A stretch of DNA of 64,000 bases from Alteromonas sp. KUL42 (GCF_006538325.1 NZ_BJKK01000012.1:1-64000), one strand, 5' to 3'. Counted from the first letter of the stretch, positions 26,629-35,669 are shown. Notes: generated from the letters alone by a model not told the origin. Numbers and translations: made by a program.

Positions 26629-27948
26629 ATGCAACGCTCATTATACAATACAGGTTTTCTAACAAAAGGTATTGGCGGTATTGGTGCCGCCTTGCTTGTT
26701 TTAAACGGATTGATTGGCGCTGGCATCTTTGCTTTACCCGCTAAAATGGCAGCAGAATTAGGTGCGTTTAGCCCGTTTATATTTCTCATTTTTGGCGCGC
26801 TCATGCTGTCCATTGTTTGGTGCTTTGGGCAACTTGCAGCGCTGTATCAAGAGACCGGCGGCCCTGTTATCTACGCGTATAAAGGGTTTGGCGCTGCTGC
26901 CGCATTCCAAACGGGCTTTATCTATTATTTAGCCAGAGCCACAGCCATTGCCGCCAATATGCATGTGTTATTGCTATACGCGGGTTACGTATGGCCAGAT
27001 ATCAACACAGGCATAGGAAAATCAATCGCCATTGTGATGTTAACGGGTTTGTTGGTCGTGGTGAATGTGGTTGGCTTACGCGCTGCCATGCGCTCATTAG
27101 ATACGATTTCACTATTAAAGCTATTGCCGTTCGTCGCGCTTATTGGTGTTGGTTATTGGCAAGTCGACTTTACCTCTTCAGCCCATTCTATATTGTCTAA
27201 TGCACCAACAGTTCCCGCGTTCGATACTATCTCAGCGGGTGCATTACTCACTTTGTACGCCTTTATTGGTTTTGAAACTGTGGTGGTCACCAGTGGTGAA
27301 ACCAGCGCGCCAAAAAGAACCATTCCCAAAGCCCTAATGCTCACTGTATCAGGCATCGCTATTTTCTACTTTTGTGTACAATGGCTTTACTGGCATACCA
27401 TTGGTGATAATCAACCTGAAAGCGCGCCATTAATTGCGCTGGCTTCCGTTATTTTTGGTCCAACAGGGGCATTAATAATGACCTTAACAGCCGTTGTATC
27501 AGTGGCAGGGAACTTACTCGCCAATATGATTTCCACCTCTCGATTAACCTATTCTATGGCCCACCAATCGCTAATTCCTCAGAAATTGGGGCAAGGGTAC
27601 TTAGGAAAGGTACATCATCGCTATGCTACCCCCTACATTTCAGTCTTTGTATTAGGTGTATTTGCTGGTTTAATGGCCCTAAGTGGCAGTTTTGTATGGC
27701 TTGCGATTGCCAGTGTTTTAGCCCGTTTAGTCGTTTATGCGGTGTGTACCGTAGTACTTATAAAAGCACAAAACCAACTTACCTATCCGCCTAGCTTATT
27801 GAAGCGCGCTGTTCCCTTTTTGGCACTTGTGGTCTGCTTTTGGTCAATTACACAATCCACCACTGATGCTTGGTTTTTCTTGTTAGGTGAACTGGTAGTT
27901 GGCGCTCTGCTTTACTATTTGTTTAGCCGCAATATGCCGAAACAATAA
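26629..27948 (+). CDS. APC-family amino-acid permease (YjeH-like)
   Basis: A 439-residue inner-membrane transporter with about 12 TM helices. The first helix carries GGIGAALLVLNGLIGAGIF, the APC unwound-helix signature, and GAFSPFIFLIF and FIGFETVVVTSGET in the sixth helix also fit. It resembles YjeH-type permeases and probably moves a neutral or hydrophobic amino acid. Third gene of the dehydratase-amidohydrolase operon, which suggests it imports or exports the amino acid handled by that pathway. A hairpin 18 bases after the stop may end the transcript. Confidence 0.85.
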   Translation: MQRSLYNTGFLTKGIGGIGAALLVLNGLIGAGIFALPAKMAAELGAFSPFIFLIFGALMLSIVWCFGQLAALYQETGGPVIYAYKGFGAAAAFQTGFIYYLARATAIAANMHVLLLYAGYVWPDINTGIGKSIAIVMLTGLLVVVNVVGLRAAMRSLDTISLLKLLPFVALIGVGYWQVDFTSSAHSILSNAPTVPAFDTISAGALLTLYAFIGFETVVVTSGETSAPKRTIPKALMLTVSGIAIFYFCVQWLYWHTIGDNQPESAPLIALASVIFGPTGALIMTLTAVVSVAGNLLANMISTSRLTYSMAHQSLIPQKLGQGYLGKVHHRYATPYISVFVLGVFAGLMALSGSFVWLAIASVLARLVVYAVCTVVLIKAQNQLTYPPSLLKRAVPFLALVVCFWSITQSTTDAWFFLLGELVVGALLYYLFSRNMPKQ

Positions 27949-27965
27949 AGTTAATACAGGAGCAC

Positions 27966-28001
27966 TTACACGCTTTAATACAAATTAGCGAAAGCGTGTA
28001 A
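27966..28001 (+). terminator. Hairpin after the permease gene
   Basis: An 11-bp perfect inverted repeat (TTACACGCTTT at 27966-27976 with 27991-28001) and a 14-nt loop. No proper T-run follows, so it could be a weak terminator or RNA-stabilising hairpin. Confidence 0.5.
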
Positions 28002-28098
28002 TCCATTTAGCACTGAATGAGATATGTATTGGCGTACTTGACTCACGCCTTGAAAAACTTAAGACTTTAACAAAATAGACAATGACTAAGGTTATATA

Positions 28099-28740
28099 GT
28101 GGAAATTGTTGTTATTCCCGTTACACCGTTTGCCCAAAACTGCTCTCTCATCTGGGACACTTCTACCATGAAGGGCGCTTTTGTTGACCCAGGTGGCGAA
28201 ATAGAAAAACTCATCAAAGCAGCAAGTGACAATCAAGTAAATATCGAGAAAATTATTCTGACCCATGGCCACTTAGACCATGTTGGCGGCACTGTGGCAC
28301 TGGCAGCACATTACAAGGTACCTATTATTGGTCCACATGTTGGCGATAAATTTTGGTTAGATGCGCTTGGACAACAAAGCCAAATGTTTGGTTTTCCGCC
28401 TGCTGCCCCCTTTGAACCCAACCAATGGCTAAACCACAAGGACAGTATTGAGCTGGGTGAGTTAACCTTAGATGTACTGCATTGCCCTGGACACACTCCC
28501 GGTCATGTCGCACTGGTAGAGCGTTCATCAAATCAAGTTATTGTGGGCGATATTATATTTTCTGGCTCAATTGGACGTACCGACTTTCCCCAAGGCAATC
28601 ATCAGCAACTTATTGATTCAATAAAAGAGAATATTCTCACTCTACCTGAAAATATGGTGATATACCCAGGCCATGGCCCTACTACAACAGTTGGTCATGA
28701 AAAGGCCACCAACCCTTATGTATCAGGTCAGTGGGGTTAA
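28099..28740 (+). CDS. gloC: Type II glyoxalase GloC/YcbL (MBL fold)
   Basis: A 213-residue metallo-beta-lactamase-fold hydrolase resembling E. coli YcbL/GloC, which hydrolyses S-lactoylglutathione in methylglyoxal detoxification. The opening PVTPFAQNCSLIW, the metal motif THGHLDHVGG, CPGHTPGHV, the SIGRTDFPQG segment and the final YPGHGP all match. The start is GTG (28099). Single-gene transcript, cytoplasmic. The VOC-family gene nearby on the other strand could be a related glyoxalase I-type enzyme, but that is inference. Confidence 0.9.
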   Translation: MEIVVIPVTPFAQNCSLIWDTSTMKGAFVDPGGEIEKLIKAASDNQVNIEKIILTHGHLDHVGGTVALAAHYKVPIIGPHVGDKFWLDALGQQSQMFGFPPAAPFEPNQWLNHKDSIELGELTLDVLHCPGHTPGHVALVERSSNQVIVGDIIFSGSIGRTDFPQGNHQQLIDSIKENILTLPENMVIYPGHGPTTTVGHEKATNPYVSGQWG

Positions 28741-28751
28741 ATAATATTGTT

Positions 28752-28783
28752 TGCTAACCTCGAAGTTGATTACGAGGTTAGCA
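28752..28783. terminator. Hairpin between gloC and the VOC gene
   Basis: An 11-bp perfect stem (TGCTAACCTCG with its complement) around a 10-nt loop between two convergent genes. No clear T-tract on either strand; probably a shared terminator or mRNA 3' stem. Confidence 0.55.
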
Positions 28784-28880
28784 ATGTAGTTACACATATC
28801 CACTTCTAGAAATGTTCACAGTAACCCTGCAATATGACACTGCCATGTCGTTCTACCACGTAACTCTGCAACGAAGAACA

Positions 28881-29396
28881 TTATTGATATGCACCACTAG
28901 CATAGTGAAGTTCGTAGCTATGGCTGTAAATCTCTAGAATATTTCCAAATGGATCTTCCATATAAATCATGCGGTAAGGTTTTTCTCCAGGGTAGTAGTA
29001 ACGAGGAGCTTTCATACGCTTCTTACCACCTGCTGCAACTATCTTTTCGGCTAATCCTTCAACGTCTGGATCTTGCACGCAGAAGTGAAAAATTCCGGTT
29101 TTCCAATACTCAAAATTATTCTCTGGGTTCTCCTGATTGCTAAATTCAAAAATTTCGACCCCTACTCTGTCACCTGTTGATAAGTGAGCTATGCGAAATT
29201 TACCCCACCCCGGTCCGAATACGTCGCTGCACATTTCACCAATTGCAGAGTCATCTTCGACAATCTCAGTGGGCTTCATAATTAAGTACCAGCCGAGTAC
29301 TTCTGTATAAAACTTAACGGCAGCATCTAAGTCAGGAACTGAGATACCAATATGTGAAAATGTACGTGGATAAGGATTTACAGCTGTGTCTGTCAT
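28881..29396 (-). CDS. VOC-family (glyoxalase/dioxygenase-fold) protein
   Basis: A 171-residue vicinal-oxygen-chelate protein. Two beta-alpha-beta-beta-beta modules are visible: the first opens with FSHIGISVPDLDAAVKFY and the second with GIFHFCVQDPDVEGLAEKI, and the final strand MEDPFGNILEIYSHS carries the metal-ligand Glu. His in FSHIG and Glu in FGNILE are typical metal ligands. Possible roles include a lactoylglutathione lyase-like or dioxygenase activity. It is divergently transcribed from a LysR regulator 110 bases away, which probably controls it. Confidence 0.8.
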   Translation of the reverse strand: MTDTAVNPYPRTFSHIGISVPDLDAAVKFYTEVLGWYLIMKPTEIVEDDSAIGEMCSDVFGPGWGKFRIAHLSTGDRVGVEIFEFSNQENPENNFEYWKTGIFHFCVQDPDVEGLAEKIVAAGGKKRMKAPRYYYPGEKPYRMIYMEDPFGNILEIYSHSYELHYASGAYQ

Positions 29397-29506
29397 TATT
29401 TCTTCCTCGCTATTTAGCGTGTTTCAACAAGGTATATAAAGTAACTGGACACAAACAAAACATGAAATTATGATTTATTTTAAAAATGATAATATAAATT
29501 TATAGC

Positions 29507-30415
29507 ATGCTAAATCCAACGTGGTTAGACACTTTTATAGGCCTTGTAGAAACAGGCAGTTTTACGCGAACGGCTGAGCAGCGTTTTATGACACAGCCAG
29601 GCGTGAGCCAACATTTAAAGAAGCTTGAAGATGCGTGTCATTGCACATTGGTGGTAAGACTGGGTAAGGGTATTCAATTAACAGAACAAGGGAAACGTGT
29701 TTACGATTACGCAAAATCTCAGCAAGACCGCGAACAAGATTTTATTACTAGTTTAAAGTTCGATAATCCCTTTGAAGGAGAATGTGTAGTAGCCTGTTCT
29801 GGTGCTTTAGCACAACGAATTTATCCTGCGTTAGTTGCTCTGCAGGTTAAACATAGTAAGTTAAACATTCACGTAGAAGTCGCACCAAGACAAACTATAT
29901 TAACGGGTATTGCCAATAACGAAGTTAGCTTAGGTGTCGTTACAAACCAGCCCAATAATAACGACTTATACTGCTCCTATTTAGGCGAGGAAACGCTAGG
30001 CCTTATTTTACCTAAGAAACTAAGTGCAACACATCAAGACTATCGCGACAAAGGTCACATTGATATGCTCATTGACGAGCTTGGATTGATTGACCATCCA
30101 GATGCTATGTATTATCTAAAGCGCTATATCAAAGACTGTGGCGATGAAAGACTCAATACTATCAACCCAAATAAAGTAAAGCGCGTGGGGTATATAAACC
30201 AACTTTCTCAGATTTTGTTACCCGTAAGTGAGGGATTAGGCTTCACAGTACTACCCACGAGCACCTTAAAATCGACTCATTTAGACAACCAACTAGATGT
30301 ACTTTCTTCTAACCGCGCAGTTACAGAGCCCTTGTATTGCGTGCAGCTGCAACACCACGCGCTTCCTGCTCGATACGGCGAAGTTCAAAAAGTAATCCAT
30401 AAACTTTTCGCATAA
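29507..30415 (+). CDS. LysR-family transcriptional regulator
   Basis: A 302-residue LysR-type regulator. The N-terminal winged helix-turn-helix (residues ~2-60) shows SFTRTAEQRFMTQPGVSQH followed by LKKLE, and the C-terminal half is a periplasmic-binding-like effector domain. Divergent orientation to the VOC gene, with an AT-rich 110-base gap, is the usual layout for a LysR regulator and its target. The effector cannot be predicted. Confidence 0.88.
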   Translation: MLNPTWLDTFIGLVETGSFTRTAEQRFMTQPGVSQHLKKLEDACHCTLVVRLGKGIQLTEQGKRVYDYAKSQQDREQDFITSLKFDNPFEGECVVACSGALAQRIYPALVALQVKHSKLNIHVEVAPRQTILTGIANNEVSLGVVTNQPNNNDLYCSYLGEETLGLILPKKLSATHQDYRDKGHIDMLIDELGLIDHPDAMYYLKRYIKDCGDERLNTINPNKVKRVGYINQLSQILLPVSEGLGFTVLPTSTLKSTHLDNQLDVLSSNRAVTEPLYCVQLQHHALPARYGEVQKVIHKLFA

Positions 30416-30431
30416 GGCACGGGCTAAATAC

Positions 30432-31274
30432 TTAACACTTTTCGATATGAAGAGCAGGGTCTGGCGAGGTCATTTCAGCCTCTTTTTTATGGTCAGGTAC
30501 ATCAACCATTCCCGACGCGATAATTTCGCCGTCTTGCCACAGCTTCCATTCACCGCGCTCGTAAATATCCCATTGCTCATCATTCGTCAGCGGTTCGGTG
30601 GCGATAATACTCACTACATCCTTAGGTGTAGTTTCAGCAGCAAAGTCTATTTCAACTTCCACATCGCTAAGACAAGCAGGTCCAAAAGGAGCCCGTCGAG
30701 TAATACTGGCCAATTTTGTACTGCAAAACGTGAACATCCATTCACCATTGCTTAGCAAACAGTTAAAAACGCCCTGCTGAGCGTAAGATTGTGATAACGA
30801 TACAAGCGTTTCAGTCAACTGCTCTAGTGTTGCATCTCGCGATAGGTTTTGCCTCACATTGTTCATAATGTCACAGAACAGCGCTTCACTATCGGTATCG
30901 CCAACAGCTTCATAGATGCCTGTGCTACCAGTAAAACTAGGAAGTTGCCCATTGTGTGCAAACACCCAATATTGCCCCCACAGTTCCCGGGTAAAAGGGT
31001 GCGTGTTCGCTAGGTTAATATTGCCCACATTAGCTTGGCGAATATGACAAATGGCGTTTTTGCTTTTAATGGGTAGTTTTGCCACAAAATCAGCAATAGG
31101 CGATGTGGCGCAAGGCTCTGGGTCGTGAAACATACGCACGCCTTTCCCCTCATAGAATGCTACGCCCCACCCGTCTTTGTGCGGGCCGGTCTCACCGCCA
31201 CGACGGGTTAACCCAGTAAAACTGAAACATAGGTCAGTAGGAGTATTCGCACTCATGCCTAATAGTTCACACAC
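30432..31274 (-). CDS. Class II glutamine amidotransferase (YafJ-like)
   Basis: An N-terminal-nucleophile glutaminase-like protein of about 280 residues, related to YafJ. The start is decided by chemistry: class II amidotransferases need Cys as residue 2, and a GTG at 31274 gives CELLGMSAN directly after the initiator, preceded by GGAAAGG about 9 bases upstream. The open frame extends to 31409 but the extra 45 residues lack family features. Hallmarks include TGLTRRGGETGPHKDGWG and the HIRQANVGNINLANTHPF segment. No synthase domain is fused, so the acceptor substrate is unknown. Confidence 0.88.
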   Translation of the reverse strand: MCELLGMSANTPTDLCFSFTGLTRRGGETGPHKDGWGVAFYEGKGVRMFHDPEPCATSPIADFVAKLPIKSKNAICHIRQANVGNINLANTHPFTRELWGQYWVFAHNGQLPSFTGSTGIYEAVGDTDSEALFCDIMNNVRQNLSRDATLEQLTETLVSLSQSYAQQGVFNCLLSNGEWMFTFCSTKLASITRRAPFGPACLSDVEVEIDFAAETTPKDVVSIIATEPLTNDEQWDIYERGEWKLWQDGEIIASGMVDVPDHKKEAEMTSPDPALHIEKC

Positions 31275-31437
31275 AGTGTTTTTTACCTTTCCAGTTGTTG
31301 GTATTTCAATATATGGAGAATACGCAAGCCAGTGTGTTGAATCAATTCGACATTCGTGCCATTTTTCTACTTTTTGTAAGTTACTGGTAGGATTAGGTAA
31401 AGCGCCCATCAGGTAAACATAAGTGGCTTAATTTGCG

Positions 31438-31533
31438 TTATTTGGCCTGAGTTTCCCAAAATAGCGATATTTTCTGATTTTTTAATATGTCTGTAATGGC
31501 ATAACCGATTGCAGTAACACTTATTAGCATCAT
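31438..31533 (-). CDS. Candidate 31-aa peptide downstream of the glycosyltransferase
   Basis: A short frame starting 16 bases after the glycosyltransferase stop on the same strand. It has two consecutive ATG codons (31533 and 31530) and ends at TAA 31438. The product begins MMLISVTAIGYAITDIL and ends in FWETQAK, a hydrophobic N-terminal half and a polar tail. GGGAG touches the first ATG, closer than usual. I cannot tell whether it is translated; it might be a small membrane peptide or a precursor peptide for the adjoining cluster, or it might be chance. Confidence 0.25.
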   Translation of the reverse strand: MMLISVTAIGYAITDILKNQKISLFWETQAK

Positions 31534-31549
31534 CTCCCAATTCAAAGGA

Positions 31550-32650
31550 TCAATAAGCTGACCACTTCTGCTCAAAACGCTGAACTGTCATATTGAGATC
31601 GTTGGCTATCAGCCACTTTTGAGCGATTTCGACTCTTTGTTGACGCTGCGTGAAATCATTTGCCAACATCACAATTTGTGATGCGATTTTCTGACCTAAC
31701 TGATCCCTAGGTGCAGTATTCCCCAGCGCTAAATCGTACAACCAACCAACATTGGTACCTACAGGACATAGTCCTCGTCGGCACGCTTCCATCATTGCCA
31801 CCCCCTGGGATTCATAGCGGGAAGTTTGGATAATGAAATGCTTATTCTGCAACATAGCTTTAAGCTGTGTTTGAGTTTTAAAACCATGAAATTCTATAAA
31901 ACCTTCCAGACCCTCTTGGGCAGCTTTTTGCTGAACGCGCCCTGCCAACGTGTCCTCTCCTACCCAGTGAAATTGAAAATTAAATGCAGCATTTTTGAGT
32001 GCCCGCAAAATGTCCAATAGCAACCAAGGATCTTTAACCTGGTTTATCGACGCGACTTGAATCAACTGCCATTTTTCTATTTTATCGGAAGCGATAGCTT
32101 TGAGTGGCCAAAAATCATCGTCAATCCCCAAAGGCACTAGCTGAGCATTAACCTTTCTTTTTCTGAGAATTTCTTGCAAATAAACAGAACCGCAACTGAT
32201 TTCATCTGCCAATTTCAGTGACAACCAATTTAAGAAACGCGCAGAGTACGACCTGTGGCCGCCGTAGTTTATGTCTGCCAAGTTGATGAGCTCGCCACCA
32301 GCGACACTTGCAAACAAAGGCACCCGAAACCTTTTTGCCAATAATGCGCCGAGCACCACTGGTTTTCCCAGCCAAAAACCATGCACCACATCTGGCCGAA
32401 AATTATAGTGTTTCATACGCTTGAAGACAGTTGCCGCCGAACTAAACAGATTACTCGTTCTGACCATCGGCAAAGAGATAATCTGAGCACCAGAGAGCTT
32501 ATATTCAGTGAGTTGCCAATGTTGATGCAAAGCAACAACAAATACCCGATGTCTACTCTCCAAAGCCTCTAACAAATTAAGTAACACAGGTATGACATCA
32601 GTCTCACCACTAGGATGCACACCTCCGGGTAGTACAAAAAGTAGATTCAT
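31550..32650 (-). CDS. GT4-family glycosyltransferase
   Basis: A 366-residue GT-B glycosyltransferase. The N-terminal domain opens LFVLPGGVHPSGE, the glycine-rich acceptor loop. The C-terminal domain has LIQVASINQVKDP and the E-x7-E motif in ESQGVAMMEACRRG, which binds the sugar nucleotide. No signal peptide or TM helix, so it is a cytoplasmic, possibly membrane-associated retaining enzyme. It overlaps the methyltransferase gene upstream by four bases (ATGA-type), forming a leftward pair divergent from the kinase operon. Donor and acceptor unknown. Confidence 0.85.
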   Translation of the reverse strand: MNLLFVLPGGVHPSGETDVIPVLLNLLEALESRHRVFVVALHQHWQLTEYKLSGAQIISLPMVRTSNLFSSAATVFKRMKHYNFRPDVVHGFWLGKPVVLGALLAKRFRVPLFASVAGGELINLADINYGGHRSYSARFLNWLSLKLADEISCGSVYLQEILRKRKVNAQLVPLGIDDDFWPLKAIASDKIEKWQLIQVASINQVKDPWLLLDILRALKNAAFNFQFHWVGEDTLAGRVQQKAAQEGLEGFIEFHGFKTQTQLKAMLQNKHFIIQTSRYESQGVAMMEACRRGLCPVGTNVGWLYDLALGNTAPRDQLGQKIASQIVMLANDFTQRQQRVEIAQKWLIANDLNMTVQRFEQKWSAY

Positions 32651-33411
32651 TTACTGATTTTAAGCCAGGGAAAAGGCGAGTCGGTATTGCGCCTTTGTGA
32701 TTTTTTTGCGGGCAAATATAACCACTCTACTTTATATCCATCAAACAAACTGCGACTATGGTGCTGATAAAATTCAATCATGTTGTCTGCATGCAGCTGC
32801 CGATAATAATCTAGACTTCGTTGTTTTGCCGCCGCTACCTCTTCGACAGAATAAATCGGCGTATCGAGAATGTGTATTTCACCATCGTCGGTCAATAGTG
32901 ACAAGCACAAGTCAAGTAGTTCTATTGGTTGGTCAAAATATTGAAAGCTGCTGTTAAAACAGATAAGTTTCATCGGTTCAAGTAAGCGTTTATCGCGTAA
33001 CAAATCCAGATAGGCAAAATAAAGATTGTCGCGCTTAAACACTCTGGCAGCCTGTTCAAGTTCGTTTTGATTAATATCAACCGCAAGTACATTAGCCCTT
33101 TGAGTTTGCGCCAATAAATTACTGAACCAGCCATTGCCGCACCCGATATCAAGTAGCCAATCGGAGTAGTCAAAACCCTTCCCCTGTAAATATCCTAATA
33201 TTTGTTCACTTGAATGTTTTCGACAAAGCCATTCTTTGTAATGCAGGTCATCTTCTAACGCATTAGGCAATCGCTTGACTTGCTCATCATCAAGTAAACG
33301 TCCCTCTTTGCCTCTAACATCGAGATAGGCCCGTTCGAATGGGTCATAAACATTCGCAGACAACCGCGTAACCGCCTGCTCATTTTGACGCAACTCTTTT
33401 AGTAAGCTCAT
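32647..33411 (-). CDS. Class I SAM-dependent methyltransferase
   Basis: A 254-residue Rossmann methyltransferase. The first 75 residues are helical, then motif I LLDIGCGNGWFSNLL, the acidic strand VLAVDINQNELEQA, and motif II-like LICFNSSFQYFDQP. The substrate is unknown. AAGGG precedes the ATG (33411) at seven bases. It ends overlapping the glycosyltransferase start, and it is divergent from the HprK-like gene, with a shared 85-base promoter region. It probably belongs to the biosynthetic cluster. Confidence 0.8.
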   Translation of the reverse strand: MSLLKELRQNEQAVTRLSANVYDPFERAYLDVRGKEGRLLDDEQVKRLPNALEDDLHYKEWLCRKHSSEQILGYLQGKGFDYSDWLLDIGCGNGWFSNLLAQTQRANVLAVDINQNELEQAARVFKRDNLYFAYLDLLRDKRLLEPMKLICFNSSFQYFDQPIELLDLCLSLLTDDGEIHILDTPIYSVEEVAAAKQRSLDYYRQLHADNMIEFYQHHSRSLFDGYKVEWLYLPAKKSQRRNTDSPFPWLKISK

Positions 33412-33431
33412 CCTTTATCCCTTATTATTAA

Positions 33432-33460
33432 TTGCCAGCTCTACTCTTTAACTCTATAAT
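33432..33460 (+). promoter_or_regulatory. Near-consensus sigma-70 promoter for the kinase operon
   Basis: TTGCCA at 33432-33437 and TATAAT at 33455-33460 are separated by exactly 17 bases. Transcription would start near 33467. This predicts an active housekeeping promoter, and it puts the TTG at 33463 too close to the start to be translated, which favours ATG 33496 for the kinase. Confidence 0.75.
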
Positions 33461-33495
33461 TTTTGAGCATAACGACAAAGTTATGGAAAACGCCT

Positions 33496-34398
33496 ATGGT
33501 TCGTAACACACTTGCTGTCAAGCTTCAACTACTTGGATATGCTGTTGAATTTGTAAGTACAGAACATCAACTTATCGAAACCGTCAGCCAATGTTATCCA
33601 ATGGCGGATAGCAACTCACAGTTATGTCAAATTCGCATTAAGTTACAATCCAGTCGCGCCAAACAAAATTTAAATAGCATCCGATTCAGATTATCCAATG
33701 GAATGCTCGTAGGCAAAAATGGCGCAAGTTTTTGCTTTGCTGACCGCAGTACTATGAGCGGACATTTACGACTGTGCAATCAAATACAACAAAATCACTA
33801 CCTGTTGCGCCATCAATTTATCAACGCAGTCTGCTACTTCCTATTGAGTTACCAATTTGTCACACCACTTCATTGTTGTGCTTTTACCATTAATAGTCAT
33901 ACGTTTGTATGTCTTGGCCAAAGCGGCGCTGGCAAGTCAAACCTAGCAATGGCTGCGGTAAAGCACGGATACGAACTCATCAGTGAAGATTTGGCCTTTA
34001 TTGGTCAAAATCGCCTGTTTGCCGATTGCAGGGAGATACATTTACTCGCGGACAGCGCCAAACGCTTCTGCGAGTTAGAACAACTGAAAATATCCCTTAG
34101 TCACAATGGCAAAAGCAAATATATCGTGCCAGTGAACACCCGCACAAATGTCAAGCCTCACGAACGATTGTCTACTATGTTTATCAAACCAAACTTTGGC
34201 TCAGACCAATCGAAGATTACCGAGCATCAAGATCCCGCTTGTTTTGACTCTCTGTTCACCCCCACTGAAGCAGGGTTTAACCTGCACTGTAAAACGCGAC
34301 AGGACGATATTCAGTGGCTTAGTCATCAGCCATCTTACCTCGCCCAATTAGGACGCTCAGGACGGCACTTTTTTGATCAATTGGAAGCATTATCGTGA
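33496..34398 (+). CDS. HprK-like P-loop kinase
   Basis: A protein of about 300 residues related to the C-terminal kinase domain of HPr kinase. A Walker A loop GQSGAGKS lies at residues 141-148, preceded by HCCAFTINSHTFVCL and followed by ISEDLAFI, the position of the acidic catalytic pair in HprK. The N-terminal half is not recognisable. HprK homologues outside sugar regulation occur in lasso-peptide and exosortase-type loci, where they phosphorylate small peptides or unknown targets; that role here is inference. ATG 33496 is chosen (the frame opens at TTG 33463, upstream of the likely transcript start). The stop overlaps the next GTG start by four bases. Confidence 0.75.
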   Translation: MVRNTLAVKLQLLGYAVEFVSTEHQLIETVSQCYPMADSNSQLCQIRIKLQSSRAKQNLNSIRFRLSNGMLVGKNGASFCFADRSTMSGHLRLCNQIQQNHYLLRHQFINAVCYFLLSYQFVTPLHCCAFTINSHTFVCLGQSGAGKSNLAMAAVKHGYELISEDLAFIGQNRLFADCREIHLLADSAKRFCELEQLKISLSHNGKSKYIVPVNTRTNVKPHERLSTMFIKPNFGSDQSKITEHQDPACFDSLFTPTEAGFNLHCKTRQDDIQWLSHQPSYLAQLGRSGRHFFDQLEALS

Positions 34399-35669
34399 GC
34401 TTACAGGCCCCAAGTATCAATGATATTGCCGAATGTCTGTTTCGTTGGATGGCTATTTTCACTAGCGGTGACTGTAAATACGTGCCTAGCGAATTGTCTA
34501 AGTGGACACTACGTGAATGGCGTATAGCTAAATCAGTGTCGATAGTACACGGCATGGGTCCAGTTATCGGATATCTGTTATCTCGTCACGGAGATAGTCC
34601 AGCTATTCCAGTAGATATGAATCATTATTTACGTGAGCAGTTTGAAGAAAATCGTCGCCGCATCCACATGATTACCCAAAGCAGTCAACAAATTAGCCAA
34701 CTACTTGAACAAAATGAGATTGATTTCTTTTACTTTAAGGGATTAACCACAAGTAAACAGCTTTATCCCGATGTCGGAATGCGCCCAATGGCCGATATTG
34801 ATATTTATGTCGATGTGCAGGACAAAGATAAACTCAGCCAGCTACTGGGCAACCATGGCTTTACACCCCACGTGATAGACCGTGAAGGTATGACGCTATT
34901 TCCTGTACAAAATCATCCATCGGATGATACTCCGACGCAATGGCAAGGCACTAACGTCATAGGTGAAGAAAATAGTCTTTGGTATCAGGGTGAAAGTTGT
35001 AAACTGCCTTATTCCATCGACATCCACTTTACTATGGATCAGGGTATTCAAGAGTTTCGCTACAATCTGGACGCTATGTTTCGTCAAGCCCTAAAAACAG
35101 GTAATGGATTAAGTGCCGAGCAAAACTATGTTTATTTACTACTCCATGCCGCTAAGCATTTACGATGTCGCAGTGCTCGCTGGATCCAATTTTATGATCT
35201 ACATTTATTTCAACGTCAGGTAACGCTCGATGACGCAAAGGTTTTGGCGATGGCGATAGAGCACGATTGCTGTCATCTGATGTGGTGGTCACTTCAGATG
35301 ACCAGTAAGCTGTTTTCCACTGAACCGAGCCAACTTGAAAAGCAATTGCAACGGCAAACTAGCTGGCGTTTCCTCTATTTGATGGGGCGCCATAATTTGG
35401 TGGAACTGTCTCACTGTAACCCACAAGATATGGGACTGTGGTACGCCTTGCTTTGGACAAGAAAAACCGGTCATATCATTCAATGGCTGAAGCTGTCGGC
35501 AAAAGCTTCCAATGTCGATTTCAAACGAGATAACACGCAACTGCATCAGTCTCCGTCAATGGTAAAACGCATGTTCACTCGTATTATCCGACACTTTAGA
35601 GCAACCCCTAGAGCGCAATGGCGAATTTTTGCCCTGCAAGGGTTACATCCGCAAAAAGACTGGAACTAA
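34395..35669 (+). CDS. NTP_transf_5-type nucleotidyltransferase
   Basis: A 424-residue protein of the uncharacterised nucleotidyltransferase family (PF14907-like). The core reads FYFKGLTTSKQLYPDVGMR followed by PMADIDIYV, the G-x..D-x-D arrangement of metal-binding Asp residues in nucleotidyltransferase folds; a helical His-rich segment HAAKHLRCRSARWI follows. These proteins often accompany HprK-like kinases and modify peptides or unknown acceptors. The start is GTG 34395, overlapping the kinase stop as GTGA, so translation is coupled. Product unknown. Confidence 0.75.
   Translation: MSLQAPSINDIAECLFRWMAIFTSGDCKYVPSELSKWTLREWRIAKSVSIVHGMGPVIGYLLSRHGDSPAIPVDMNHYLREQFEENRRRIHMITQSSQQISQLLEQNEIDFFYFKGLTTSKQLYPDVGMRPMADIDIYVDVQDKDKLSQLLGNHGFTPHVIDREGMTLFPVQNHPSDDTPTQWQGTNVIGEENSLWYQGESCKLPYSIDIHFTMDQGIQEFRYNLDAMFRQALKTGNGLSAEQNYVYLLLHAAKHLRCRSARWIQFYDLHLFQRQVTLDDAKVLAMAIEHDCCHLMWWSLQMTSKLFSTEPSQLEKQLQRQTSWRFLYLMGRHNLVELSHCNPQDMGLWYALLWTRKTGHIIQWLKLSAKASNVDFKRDNTQLHQSPSMVKRMFTRIIRHFRATPRAQWRIFALQGLHPQKDWN

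Noticed and set aside
33483..33506. Seven-codon frame (MENAYGS) in the leader of the kinase transcript
   Set aside because: Very short, no ribosome-binding site, overlaps the kinase start; nothing links it to attenuation.
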